Assembly: GCA_905397405.1 (NCBI GenBank)
Contig: CAJPVJ010000312.1
Location: 1 to 28,491 of the forward strand
DNA length: 28,491 bases
Reading direction: 5' to 3'
Source: Oppiella nova
Lineage: Eukaryota > Arthropoda > Arachnida > Sarcoptiformes > Oppiidae
The translations under genes were made by a program, and so were the position numbers. Position 1 is the first letter of the stretch, and each line of letters starts with the position of its first letter. Below are positions 8,208 through 15,773 of this stretch, one piece after another. Below the pieces are notes generated by a model that saw nothing but the letters and a program-made list of their open reading frames with translations, had not been told where the DNA came from and did not search any database.

Positions 8208-8801
8208 TTAGTTTTTAAATGTCACCACAAACAGACCAGACCCAATCGACAAGGTTGTGGTCATAAACCTTTCATCTCGTTTAACTTCCATGATAAAGCT
8301 CTTTACTTCAGCAGCATGTGATATCACATTATCTACAATCAATACCCCACCATGCTCTACAAGCATCTTCTGTAAATATATCCAGTAATTTAAATAAGCA
8401 TTGCGTTCAGCGTCCAGTAGAATAAAGTCATATTGTTCCTGACACTGTTCCAAGTATTTTTGTGCATCCCCTACCCAAAAATCAATCACGTCATCAACCT
8501 GTAACTCTTGAGCATGCAGCTGCGCTTGCTGAGTTCTTTTTTCATCGATCTCTAGCGTTGTCACCTTGGCACCTGTCACTTTGGCTGCATCCGCAAGCCA
8601 CAATGTAGAATAACCCGTTGATGTCCCAATCTCTAAAATTTTCTTAGACTGCTGAATTCGCACTTGCATGGCTAAAAATAATGCTGATTCAGGTTCGATA
8701 TTTCGATAACGTTTAATACGATCACACTGTGTAGCATCAAACTTAATAAAGGATTGATATAGTTCATTCAATCGTTGCAAAAATGGGTTACTTAAACTCA
8801 T
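8208..8801 (-). CDS. O-methyltransferase, SAM-dependent (COMT-like)
   Basis: The 197-aa protein has the class I methyltransferase motif I ILEIGTSTGYSTLWLA (residues 55-70), the acidic strand-2 end TLEIDEKR, the WVGDAQ block, and the metal-binding type segments FILLDAERNAYLNYW and LIVDNVISH. This places it with cation-dependent O-methyltransferases (caffeoyl-CoA/catechol type; E. coli YrrM-like tRNA hydroxyuridine methylases are close relatives). Length fits the family. The start at 8801 has AAGGA about 10 nt upstream. The substrate cannot be deduced, and a role in tRNA wobble hydroxyuridine methylation is possible. Confidence 0.8.
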   Translation of the reverse strand: MSLSNPFLQRLNELYQSFIKFDATQCDRIKRYRNIEPESALFLAMQVRIQQSKKILEIGTSTGYSTLWLADAAKVTGAKVTTLEIDEKRTQQAQLHAQELQVDDVIDFWVGDAQKYLEQCQEQYDFILLDAERNAYLNYWIYLQKMLVEHGGVLIVDNVISHAAEVKSFIMEVKRDERFMTTTLSIGSGLFVVTFKN

Positions 8802-8942
8802 GTTTAGATCTTCCTTTTCACTATCATTGTTATTATTTCAATCATTTACGTCATTGCTATGACAATATATAGCTTTTGACAAGTTACATCGTTACGGTTT
8901 ATTACGTGACTTTATCAGCTGGTAAAATCTATCAAGTAAAAC

Positions 8943-9158
8943 TCAAACCTCATGTAAAAATTCAAATCTCGCTTGGACTTGACCATCTTCTAATGTGACT
9001 TGCTCACAAAACATTTCATAAGGTCGAACCCAGATTGAATAATCATCATATAAACATTGGTAAACCACAACTTTTTCACGGGTTTCACTATGCGTTGCGA
9101 CATGAAAGACTTGGTATAAATTACCTTTATAATGTTTATAAATTCCAGCTTTTAACAT
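8943..9158 (-). CDS. DUF1653 family protein
   Basis: The 71-aa protein is a whole DUF1653 domain: GIYKHYKGNLYQVFHVATHSE, then VVYQCLYDDYSIWVRP, then MFCEQV and a closing RFEFL. The family is small, cytoplasmic and of unknown function. ATG at 9158 is preceded only by a weak GAGTG. The roadblock gene upstream on the same strand is closed off by a terminator at 9211-9237, so this gene probably has its own promoter within the short gap. Confidence 0.85.
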   Translation of the reverse strand: MLKAGIYKHYKGNLYQVFHVATHSETREKVVVYQCLYDDYSIWVRPYEMFCEQVTLEDGQVQARFEFLHEV

Positions 9159-9210
9159 CTACACTCAACACTCTAAATACGATATCTATGTTATACAGGA
9201 TAGCCAAAGA

Positions 9211-9237
9211 AAAAACTCGTCCGTAGACGAGTTTTTT
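9211..9237 (-). terminator. Rho-independent terminator, roadblock gene (minus strand)
   Basis: ACTCGTC (9215-9221), loop CGTA, GACGAGT (9226-9232), with A/T runs on both sides extending the stem. The left flank supplies the U run for minus-strand transcripts ending at 9257; the T run to 9237 would also serve plus-strand transcripts. Confidence 0.85.
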
Positions 9238-9256
9238 ATGCTTTTCAATTTTTAAA

Positions 9257-9613
9257 TTAAGAAAAGTCTAAGCCTTTTTCAAATGCTTTTAACTCGTGGC
9301 GAGCCATTGCTAAGTTTGATTTAGAACGATCTAAAACAAGATAAAGGAACAAGTTTTCATTTGAATCAAGTGGACGAATCAAATGATACTGTTTACCTAA
9401 TGTAATTAAAATATCTTCAATTACATCATCTAATTTCAGTGCTTTTGCTACTTTACGCTTAGCACGAACAACTTCAGTATTACCTGCTGCTGCTAATTCT
9501 AAGTCTAAACCTGCACCTGCAGTCGCTAAAGATAAACCACTTTCGCTATCTACTAATGCAGCACAAACGAAACCATCGATATCAGTTAATTGATCTAGTG
9601 TAATACGAGCCAT
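9257..9613 (-). CDS. Roadblock/LC7 domain protein 1
   Basis: The 118-aa protein matches the roadblock/LC7 (MglB-like) fold: [23 protein letters not shown] at the N terminus, an amphipathic helix ([19 protein letters not shown]), a beta hairpin ([16 protein letters not shown]) and a final helix. Such proteins dimerise and act as regulators or scaffolds for small Ras-like GTPases. I choose ATG 9613 (MARITLDQL), which has GGGG 8 nt upstream; an earlier ATG at 9637 has no ribosome-binding site. No signal peptide or membrane segment is present. A second roadblock gene lies 365 bp upstream on the same strand. No partner GTPase is visible in the window. Confidence 0.75.
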   Translation of the reverse strand: MARITLDQLTDIDGFVCAALVDSESGLSLATAGAGLDLELAAAGNTEVVRAKRKVAKALKLDDVIEDILITLGKQYHLIRPLDSNENLFLYLVLDRSKSNLAMARHELKAFEKGLDFS

Positions 9614-9978
9614 GAGCATCCCCGTTTCTTTCAACATTGTTGTTCGCTTTAGTAATTCAATTTTTATTTTGCTTTACTAAAACACTTTACTATTTAGCTA
9701 AAAATATTCATTCCTAACTAACATGGATAAATTAGTATTCTTTTTTTGAATACCCATTTAATTTTATTTGATAATCAATTTTAATTAATTATTTCCCACA
9801 CTCATTTTAATAGCATAAAAAATATTAACTATTCAATAGAAATTTAAAAAATAAATGACTAATTTGACTATTTAAAACTTTCAAAAAAATCCAACAAATA
9901 CCAGAGAGAAAAAATCCAGTACAGATCTCTTTTTTCAAAAAAAATGCAACTTATGTTACATTTTCTACAATGGCTTAT
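9614..9978. promoter_or_regulatory. A/T-rich spacer with TAGTAAAG direct repeats
   Basis: This very A/T-rich spacer separates the two roadblock genes and probably carries the promoter of the downstream one. Read on the minus strand just before that gene there are two TAGTAAAG copies 13 nt apart and a TACTAAAG 25 nt further on (within about 9650-9700). No terminator of the upstream gene is evident. Confidence 0.35.
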
Positions 9979-10395
9979 CTATATATTTCTCATAAGTAAT
10001 TCTGAGGTAGATTTGAGCTCATAGAGCATCTGTCCCAATAAAATATCTTTGTTGGTCATCGCCACTAAAACCAGTGGATGCTTTGGATGAGGAATGGCTG
10101 TCAAAAGTGCTTTTCCGTTCTCAGCATCAAGGGTAATTGTTTGACATCCAACGAGATTGATTTCTGAAACAAATGCAGTCACTAGGGCCAAAATCGAACT
10201 ACTCACTGCGGCAATCTTTCCAGAATTGCTAATATTTTTCTTGTTGACTAAAGCAATTTCAAACCCATCAGAAGTACACAACATGATGAACTCGACACCA
10301 CTGACAGAGTTCAAAAGCTGCCTGATTTGTTTTTCAGCATATGCTACAAAATCATCAGGTACTTTTCGAGATGTGTTTAGGTCAAGCATATTCAA
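9979..10395 (-). CDS. Roadblock/LC7 domain protein 2
   Basis: The 138-aa protein has the same fold as the one at 9257-9613: a leading helix (YAEKQIRQLLNSVSG), strands VEFIMLCTSDGFEIALV, a long central helix (KIAAVSSSILALVTAFVSEI), strands CQTITLDAENGKALLTAIPH and LVLVAMTN, and a C-terminal helix. This is the canonical MglB/roadblock order, and its central helix is more typical than that of protein 1. The start is ambiguous: TTG 10395 has GGGG 5 nt upstream, while ATG 10389 (MLDLNTS) has it 11 nt upstream. The two proteins are diverged enough to suggest different roles rather than recent duplication. Function is inferred only from fold. Confidence 0.75.
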   Translation of the reverse strand: MNMLDLNTSRKVPDDFVAYAEKQIRQLLNSVSGVEFIMLCTSDGFEIALVNKKNISNSGKIAAVSSSILALVTAFVSEINLVGCQTITLDAENGKALLTAIPHPKHPLVLVAMTNKDILLGQMLYELKSTSELLMRNI

Positions 10396-10857
10396 GAAAG
10401 CCCCATAAATTAATTTGTAAATTCAGCATTTTCAAAAGCCGAAAACACAGGTTTTTCAGACTTTCTCCAGTAACAGAATTATTTGATATACTTCACATTT
10501 TACATTCAATTCTATCTGTTTTTATTGGCTTGTAAACATGTTTTTTCACTTTTAATTTAATTTTTTGAGCACTAATATTGTGCCACAAAGCTTCAAATTG
10601 TCAGATTTTTTTCAACAAGGTCACTTTCAAATAACTAATATCATAAATTGAGTGGATCTTAAACCTTATCTTGATTTAATTTTAACAATACAGTATTAAA
10701 AAACTTACTTTTTATCATTGGTTATTTTATTGATACTGGAAGTTCAAATATAAAGTGAGTCTATTGATATTATATGAAGCTTTTATTAAAACCAGATTTG
10801 TGCACTATTATTTGATATAAGATAAATTGATCTTATAAAAACTTTACATTTTATTTT

Positions 10858-10886
10858 TTGATTTGGTTATTTTTTGTGTTTATATT
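10858..10886 (+). promoter_or_regulatory. Sigma-70-type promoter of the Ala-rich lipoprotein gene
   Basis: TTGATT (10858-10863) and TATATT (10881-10886) are separated by exactly 17 nt. The expected start of transcription near 10893 gives a leader of about 47 nt. The 8-bp inverted repeat at 10816-10837 lies just upstream of the -35 box, a plausible activator or repressor site. Confidence 0.6.
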
Positions 10887-10891
10887 TATTT

Positions 10892-10908
10892 CATCCAACT
10901 GCTGGATG
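10892..10908 (+). promoter_or_regulatory. Short hairpin at the start of the lipoprotein leader
   Basis: CATCCA (10892-10897), loop ACTGC, TGGATG (10903-10908) sits at the predicted 5' end of the transcript. It may stabilise the mRNA 5' end or be an operator. Confidence 0.35.
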
Positions 10909-10939
10909 CCAAAAATTAATTCAAAAAAGGTACAAGACA

Positions 10940-11284
10940 ATGAATAAACTTCTACTCTCTCTTGGTCTGATTGCAACGATTGCACTTGTTGGTTGTAATA
11001 AAGATAAAGCTCCAGAAACAGGGGCGACCGCAGGTGAACATGCTGCAAATGCGGTAGAACAAGCAAAACATGATGCAGAACATGCAGCTCAAAATGCAGC
11101 TGATGCAACTGCTAAAGCTGCGGATAATGCAGCAAATGCAACTGCGACTGCTGTAGATCATGCTGCTGATGCAACAGCACATGCTGCCGATGCAACAGTT
11201 GATGCTGCTAAAGATGCCACTGCAACTGCAGCTGGTGCTGTTGAAAAAGGTGCTGCGGACGTTAAAGAAAAAGCAAGCCAATAG
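10940..11284 (+). CDS. Ala-rich repeat lipoprotein
   Basis: The 114-aa precursor has a lipoprotein signal: a short charged start (MNK), a hydrophobic stretch and the lipobox LVGC with Cys19. The mature part, about 95 residues, is almost only A, D, T, H, K, E, V and N in a degenerate repeat around AADATA/AADNAAN, predicting one long amphipathic helix. It resembles LEA-like and apolipoprotein-like stress proteins in style. No aromatic residue remains after the lipobox. Asn at +2 is compatible with transport to the outer membrane. The start at 10940 has AAGG 9 nt upstream. A perfect terminator follows, so it is monocistronic. Likely an envelope stress or structural protein; the exact role is unknown. 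Confidence 0.8.
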   Translation: MNKLLLSLGLIATIALVGCNKDKAPETGATAGEHAANAVEQAKHDAEHAAQNAADATAKAADNAANATATAVDHAADATAHAADATVDAAKDATATAAGAVEKGAADVKEKASQ

Positions 11285-11300
11285 TTTTAATCTGAAAAAA

Positions 11301-11326
11301 AGCTCCTAAATATAGGAGCTTTTTTA
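11301..11326 (+). terminator. Rho-independent terminator of the lipoprotein gene
   Basis: AGCTCCTA (11301-11308), loop AATA, TAGGAGCT (11313-11320), then a T run. The stem is perfect. Confidence 0.9.
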
Positions 11327-11385
11327 TATTTGTCATATATTTAGATTATCAATGAATCAGCTTTCAGTTACTTGGAGTTTTGTTT

Positions 11386-12087
11386 ATGCCACATTCTCAT
11401 CACCTAGAGCAGCATTTTATACAACGTACAGGCTGGTTAAGAGCAGCGGTCTTGGGTGCAAATGATGGCATCATTTCTGTGACCAGTTTAGTGATGGGAA
11501 TGGCAGCAAGTGGTGCGTCTAGTCACACGCTATTGATTACCTGTATTGCGGGATTGATTTCAGGTGCAACCTCAATGGCCGCTGGTGAATATATCTCCGT
11601 TAAATCCCAATCAGATATCGAAGCAGCGGATTTAAAAGTCGAAGCTCGTGAATTAGAAAAAAACCCACACTTAGAGCTTAAAGAACTGACTCACATTTAT
11701 ATTCAACGCGGTTTAGATCCCGAATTGGCGCATCAAGTAGCTGTTCAACTCACAGAAAAAGATGCCTTAGAAGCGCATGCACGTGATGAAATTGGGATCA
11801 ATGAAGCAACTGCAGCAAGACCATTACAGGCTGCTGGTTCTTCAGCGTTATCGTTTTCAATAGGTGCCTTATTTCCAACATTGTCGATTCTGTTTAGCCC
11901 TGAAGCATATTTAGAAAAAATTGTTTTAGTCGTTGGTATCTTATCGCTGGTCATACTCGGTGCTTTATCCAGCTATTTTGCGGGTACATCAATACTCAAG
12001 GGTAGTTTCCGTGTGGCGGTATGGGGAATTATCGCAATGGCGTTCTCAAGCTGGATTGGTTCTCTGTTTCAAGTCACTCCGATGTGA
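11386..12087 (+). CDS. VIT family Fe/Mn transporter (CCC1/VIT1-like)
   Basis: The 233-aa membrane protein belongs to the VIT1/CCC1 family, which moves ferrous iron or manganese across membranes. Signatures are GANDGIISVTSLVMGMA (TM1), ISGATSMAAGEYISV (TM2), a cytoplasmic acidic helical region (about residues 75-140, the metal-binding domain in plant VIT1) and three C-terminal membrane segments. Length is typical. The start is ATG 11386 (MPHSHHLEQ) with TGGAG 8 nt upstream; a TTG two codons earlier is less likely. The N terminus is His-rich, a possible metal-binding feature. It is a single gene between a terminator and the flavoprotein gene. Metal preference cannot be told from sequence. Confidence 0.9.
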   Translation: MPHSHHLEQHFIQRTGWLRAAVLGANDGIISVTSLVMGMAASGASSHTLLITCIAGLISGATSMAAGEYISVKSQSDIEAADLKVEARELEKNPHLELKELTHIYIQRGLDPELAHQVAVQLTEKDALEAHARDEIGINEATAARPLQAAGSSALSFSIGALFPTLSILFSPEAYLEKIVLVVGILSLVILGALSSYFAGTSILKGSFRVAVWGIIAMAFSSWIGSLFQVTPM

Positions 12088-12217
12088 TCTAAGCCTCTAT
12101 AAAATAAGCTACACTCTAAAGGTGTATTTGAATTATATTTTTATAATAAATACCGAACATAATTTGCTTATTCCAATTGGCTTGGGCAAAGTAACTTAAA
12201 ACTCAAGGAGCTTAAGT

Positions 12218-13261
12218 ATGTCTTTATTAGAACAATTAGAGATAAAACATCCCATCTTACTTGCACCAATGGCAGGCGTTTCTACCCCACTATTGGCAGC
12301 AGAAGTATCAAATCAAGGGGCTTTAGGCGCTTTAGGGCTCGGTGCAAATACCCTAGATTCTGCACTTCAACAAATTCAAGAAACCCAGGCGTTAACACCA
12401 CATCCTTTTCAATTAAATTTTTTCTGTCATGAATCAACAGCATTAAACACTGAATCTAATACGCTGTGGAGTCAACATTTAGCAGCTGAATTTAAAAAAT
12501 TTGGCGCAAATCCACCCACACAATTAAAATGCATTTACCCAAGCTTTAAAGATAATGATGATTTTTTAAACCTCTGTTTAGACACTCAACCCAAAGCGGT
12601 AAGTTTTCATTTTGGTATCCCGCATCAATATCAAATTCAAAAATTAAAACAGGCCGGTATCATCACTCTGGTTTCTGCAACCAATCTAACTGAAGCGCTG
12701 GCTATTGAAGAAGCTGGGATTGATATTATTGTAGCTCAAGGTATCGAAGCAGGTGGGCATCGCGGTATTTTTAACGCTCAAATTGATGGTGCAATTAAAA
12801 CCGCAGACCTAGTCACGCTTATCAAAAAACATAGCTCACTGCCTGTCGTTGCAGCAGGCGGTATTATGAATGGGCAACAAGCCAAAGCCATGTTAAATCT
12901 TGGTGCTGATGCCGTACAATTGGGAACGGCTTTTGTGCAATGTAAAACATCAAACGCCAATACAGCATATCGCAAGGCCTTATTTGATCATCCACTCACT
13001 CAAATTACCTCAAGCATTTCAGGTCGCCCAGCACGCGGCATCATCAATCATTGGCAAGCGAGGATTGATCAGCCCGACCGCCCGCATGTAGCCGCCTACC
13101 CTTATGCCTATGATTTGGCAAAACAGCTAAATGCTTTCGCGGTGCAACATGGTGATACTGGCTTTGGTGCATTCTGGGCTGGAAGTAATGTTGGACAGAT
13201 TCGTGAATTAGAGGCTCAGGATCTGGTTAATCAATTGGTTGTGGAAATGAACCATTCTTAA
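12218..13261 (+). CDS. Nitronate monooxygenase-like flavoprotein
   Basis: The 347-aa TIM-barrel FMN enzyme belongs to the nitronate monooxygenase/2-nitropropane dioxygenase family. Visible blocks are PILLAPMAGVSTPLLAAEVS at the N terminus, AVSFHFGIP, DIIVAQGIEAGGHRG (phosphate/FMN loop region with the conserved His) and LPVVAAGGIMNGQQAKAML followed by GADAVQLGTAF. Such enzymes oxidise nitronates such as propionate 3-nitronate, or act as NADH:quinone reductases. Length fits. AAGGAG lies 7 nt before the ATG. It is preceded by the VIT gene with a 130-bp gap and probably has its own promoter. Confidence 0.88.
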   Translation: MSLLEQLEIKHPILLAPMAGVSTPLLAAEVSNQGALGALGLGANTLDSALQQIQETQALTPHPFQLNFFCHESTALNTESNTLWSQHLAAEFKKFGANPPTQLKCIYPSFKDNDDFLNLCLDTQPKAVSFHFGIPHQYQIQKLKQAGIITLVSATNLTEALAIEEAGIDIIVAQGIEAGGHRGIFNAQIDGAIKTADLVTLIKKHSSLPVVAAGGIMNGQQAKAMLNLGADAVQLGTAFVQCKTSNANTAYRKALFDHPLTQITSSISGRPARGIINHWQARIDQPDRPHVAAYPYAYDLAKQLNAFAVQHGDTGFGAFWAGSNVGQIRELEAQDLVNQLVVEMNHS

Positions 13262-13278
13262 TGCTCAACTCAGCTGTC

Positions 13279-13308
13279 AATAGAAGCTGAACTGCAGCAG
13301 CTTCTATT
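13279..13308. terminator. Bidirectional hairpin between convergent genes
   Basis: A perfect 11-bp stem, AATAGAAGCTG (13279-13289) / CAGCTTCTATT (13298-13308), with an 8-nt loop lies between two convergent stop codons. The U tract is short on both strands, so it probably serves both transcripts with moderate strength. Confidence 0.65.
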
Positions 13309-13316
13309 TATACTTA

Positions 13317-13823
13317 TTATGCTTGGCTTTGTTCAACTAACATATACACTAAATCTAATTCAGGGCATGCATAACCCAATCCTGTCATTGCAGCGGTAAT
13401 TTGCCCACGATGATGAGTGCCATGGTTAAAAACATGCATAAGTGTGGCAGCATAAGGCAAAGTCAGTTCTTGTCCAGAAACGCGTTTATAGGTTAAATCT
13501 GCATTTAAGGTTTTTTCATCTAACTGCTCTAGAAACTCAATCCAATTCTTAGACTTCTCTTGTAATTCATCTAGTAATAGTGTTTTTCCGGTTTGGATCA
13601 TTGTATTTAATGCAATTGCAGGTGATACCCCCTGCTTAAAGCGTGAATACCAGAGATAATGCTCACCCAACAATAGATGATTCAAGGTGCCAACAATGCT
13701 TTTAAAGTAAAGACCAACATCCTTGTTAAAATCATCATCGGATACAACTTTTAAACTTTCACAAAGACGCTGGGTTGCCCAGATATTGTATTGTGCCAGT
13801 ATTCTGAAAGAATCTTTATTCAT
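13317..13823 (-). CDS. DinB/YfiT-like putative metal-dependent protein
   Basis: The 168-aa four-helix protein has the DinB three-His pattern: His in TLNHLLLGEHYLW and the pair in FNHGTHHRGQITAAM. It opens with YNIWATQRL, typical of the family. Related proteins include bacillithiol and mycothiol transferases and glutathione-dependent enzymes, but many members are uncharacterised. No good ribosome-binding site is seen before the ATG at 13823. It is a single gene, convergent with the flavoprotein gene. Confidence 0.85.
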   Translation of the reverse strand: MNKDSFRILAQYNIWATQRLCESLKVVSDDDFNKDVGLYFKSIVGTLNHLLLGEHYLWYSRFKQGVSPAIALNTMIQTGKTLLLDELQEKSKNWIEFLEQLDEKTLNADLTYKRVSGQELTLPYAATLMHVFNHGTHHRGQITAAMTGLGYACPELDLVYMLVEQSQA

Positions 13824-14029
13824 GACTTAAATAAACCATCATTGTGGGTATATAGAATATAATCAGCTTGATAAAAATGCCGTTTTGACTAGAATAGCGA
13901 CAAAATCAATAAAGCTAGCTTGATGCTCATGTTAAATCAAATTTTTTGCCAATCGGTGAATCATTTTCCACTTATTTGATTAAGTTTTAAATTTTTAACA
14001 ACTTATTCAAAATACAAGTGAGATTTATC

Positions 14030-14624
14030 ATGTCTGCATATCATCAAATACGTGCGCTATATGACCGCGACACGATTACAGTTTATCAAGCCTATAACCA
14101 ACAAATTGCACAGTTGGCGGTACAACAACAAAAGTTTGTTTCGCCCTTTTCCTTTCACAGAATGACATGGATAAAACCTTCATTTTTATGGCTAATGGAA
14201 AGAAGTCATTGGGCAACAAAATCCAACCAAAATCATATTTTGGCAATCCGTATTCAACGTGATTTTTGGGAATATTTACTCCAGCAAAGCATCCATACAG
14301 ACCCGACACTCTCTGCGCATAAAAATGGCGAACACTGGTTTGAGTCTTTTGAAAATGCCAAGGTCCATATTCAATGGGATCCTGAACGGAATTTAAAGGG
14401 AACTAAGCTTGAACAGCGTAGTATTCAAATTGGGATTAGTCGTTTTTTTAATTCAAGCATTTAACAACACGGCGATTCACTCAATCCAAGATATTACCCC
14501 TCTTGTAAATAAGATGGCGCAATTTCGACGTTTAGGAAAGTATAAACACGCTGAAAAACTCTTGCCTAAACAACGTATTTATCCTTTGAACAACGCATTA
14601 AAAAAACATTTGGTGATTGGTTGA
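14030..14624 (+). pseudogene. DUF4291 gene with a frameshift in a T tract
   Basis: The first frame starts at ATG 14030 (MSAYHQIRALYDRDT) with GTGAG upstream and gives the DUF4291 blocks ITVYQAYNQQIA, RMTWIKPSFLWLMERS, VHIQWDPER and RSIQIGIS. It then stops at 14462-14464 after FFNSSI. The rest of the domain, including SIQDITPLVNKM and a basic C terminus, continues in the next frame to 14624. The break maps to seven T at 14443-14449; six would keep one frame of 197 codons, the usual DUF4291 size. The family has no firmly known activity. The downstream frame still looks coding, so the break is recent, a sequencing error, or a slippage site. Confidence 0.85.
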
Positions 14625-14627
14625 TTC

Positions 14628-14651
14628 AGTATGGGAGTTCGCTTCCATACT
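14628..14651. terminator. Hairpin between convergent DUF4291 and dusB genes
   Basis: AGTATGGGA (14628-14636) pairs with TTCCATACT (14643-14651) around a 6-nt loop, with one G-T pair. It lies between the two stop codons. The U runs are poor. Confidence 0.45.
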
Positions 14652-14667
14652 CATTACACCTTATTGA

Positions 14668-15690
14668 TTACACATCCAATAAATTTAGCGATTCAACCTG
14701 TACATCACTCATCGTATTGCCTTGTTCAAGCAAGTGATTAAAGTAAGCCTCAACAACTTTTGCTTGTGCTACAGTGCTTTCCACTTTGTACATATTTTGA
14801 CGGAATTCATTACTTGAATGTAAGCCTTTGGTGTACCAAGCAATATGCTTACGTGCAATTCGGCAACCTGAGTATTCACCATAGAACTGATAAAGTTCAG
14901 ACAAATGTCCCAGTAAAACTTGTTTTACTTCTTGAATATCTGGTGCTGCTAAATACTCACCTGTTTTTAAATAATGAGCAATTTCACGAAAAATCCACGG
15001 ACGCCCTTGGGCTGCACGTCCAATCATGACGGCATCAGCACCAGTATAGTCCAATACATATTTGGCTTTCTCTGGACTGTCGATATCACCATTGGCAATT
15101 ACAGGAATAGTGAGCATCTGTTTGACTTCTTTAATCAAACTATAACGTGCTGTATTTAAATACATATCCTCACGAGTCCGACCATGTAAAGCTAAGGCTG
15201 CAATTCCTGCTTCTTCTGCTCGTTTCGCCACACGGATAATATTCTCATGACCATTTAAAAAACCTAACCGCGTTTTTAACGTCACAGGCACATCAATTGC
15301 TTTTACCACTGCATCTAAAATTCGGGCAACCAAATCTTCATCTTTCAGCAATGCCGAACCTGCTAATTTATTACAGACTTTTTTTGCTGGGCATCCCATA
15401 TTGATATCGACAATTTGCGCACCATTTGCAACTTGATAACGTGCTGCCTCAGCCAATTGATCTGGTTCAGAGCCTGCAATTTGTGCTGAAATCGGCGCTA
15501 ACTCACCATCAAAATTTGCCCGATATAGACTCTTTTTGGTCATACGTAGGGTCTGATCAGAGGTCATCATTTCACTTACCGCATGCCCAGCACCAAAGTA
15601 TTTGCACAGTGTCCTAAACGGACGATCTGTGACTCCGGCCATAGGTGCAACGATTAAATTATTTGACAGTTGATAAGGACCAATATACAT
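14668..15690 (-). CDS. dusB: tRNA-dihydrouridine synthase B
   Basis: The 340-aa FMN enzyme reduces uridine to dihydrouridine in the tRNA D-loop. Blocks: APMAGVTDRPFR (15-26), DINMGCPAKKVCNK with the catalytic Cys100 (the E. coli DusB position), LALHGRTREDMY, IPVIANGDI and GADAVMIGRAAQGRPW, followed by the helical tRNA-binding domain with GCRIARKHIAWYTKG. DusB is the best fit among Dus classes. In enterobacteria fis follows dusB; here no fis is seen, and a DUF4291 gene converges. No clear ribosome-binding site precedes ATG 15690 and the frame is closed by a stop three codons upstream, so the start is well bounded. Confidence 0.93.
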   Translation of the reverse strand: MYIGPYQLSNNLIVAPMAGVTDRPFRTLCKYFGAGHAVSEMMTSDQTLRMTKKSLYRANFDGELAPISAQIAGSEPDQLAEAARYQVANGAQIVDINMGCPAKKVCNKLAGSALLKDEDLVARILDAVVKAIDVPVTLKTRLGFLNGHENIIRVAKRAEEAGIAALALHGRTREDMYLNTARYSLIKEVKQMLTIPVIANGDIDSPEKAKYVLDYTGADAVMIGRAAQGRPWIFREIAHYLKTGEYLAAPDIQEVKQVLLGHLSELYQFYGEYSGCRIARKHIAWYTKGLHSSNEFRQNMYKVESTVAQAKVVEAYFNHLLEQGNTMSDVQVESLNLLDV

Positions 15691-15718
15691 ATATATTCAT
15701 ACATTTTTAGACCTTCAT

Positions 15719-15726
15719 AGTATACT
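15719..15726. promoter_or_regulatory. Possible overlapping divergent -10 elements (AGTATACT palindrome)
   Basis: The 8-bp palindrome reads TATACT on both strands and lies midway between divergent dusB (15690) and the DUF1615 gene (15774). No good -35 element is seen for either direction, so this is tentative. Confidence 0.3.
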
Positions 15727-15773
15727 GCATCTGCCATAGTGGCTCATCATTTTCTGAGTATGTTTTCTTCGAC

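Larger units (their letters stand above)
10396..10939. other. A/T-rich divergent intergenic region
   Basis: About 540 bp separate the roadblock gene from the Ala-rich lipoprotein gene. No convincing coding frame is present. It contains GCAC-N7-GTGC at about 10570-10584, TATAAGAT-N6-ATCTTATA at 10816-10837, the promoter listed below, and a hairpin at 10892-10908. Confidence 0.6.

Noticed and set aside
8876-8905. TTGACA with a TATTAC 18 nt later on the plus strand, as a promoter for an antisense or small RNA
   Set aside because: No hairpin-plus-T-run terminator or gene follows in that direction; downstream is the 3' end of the minus-strand DUF1653 gene.
10851-11281. Long minus-strand frames opposite the Ala-rich lipoprotein
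   Set aside because: They arise from the GCN-rich repeat codons read backwards (Ser/Cys- or His/Leu-rich) and are artefacts of composition.
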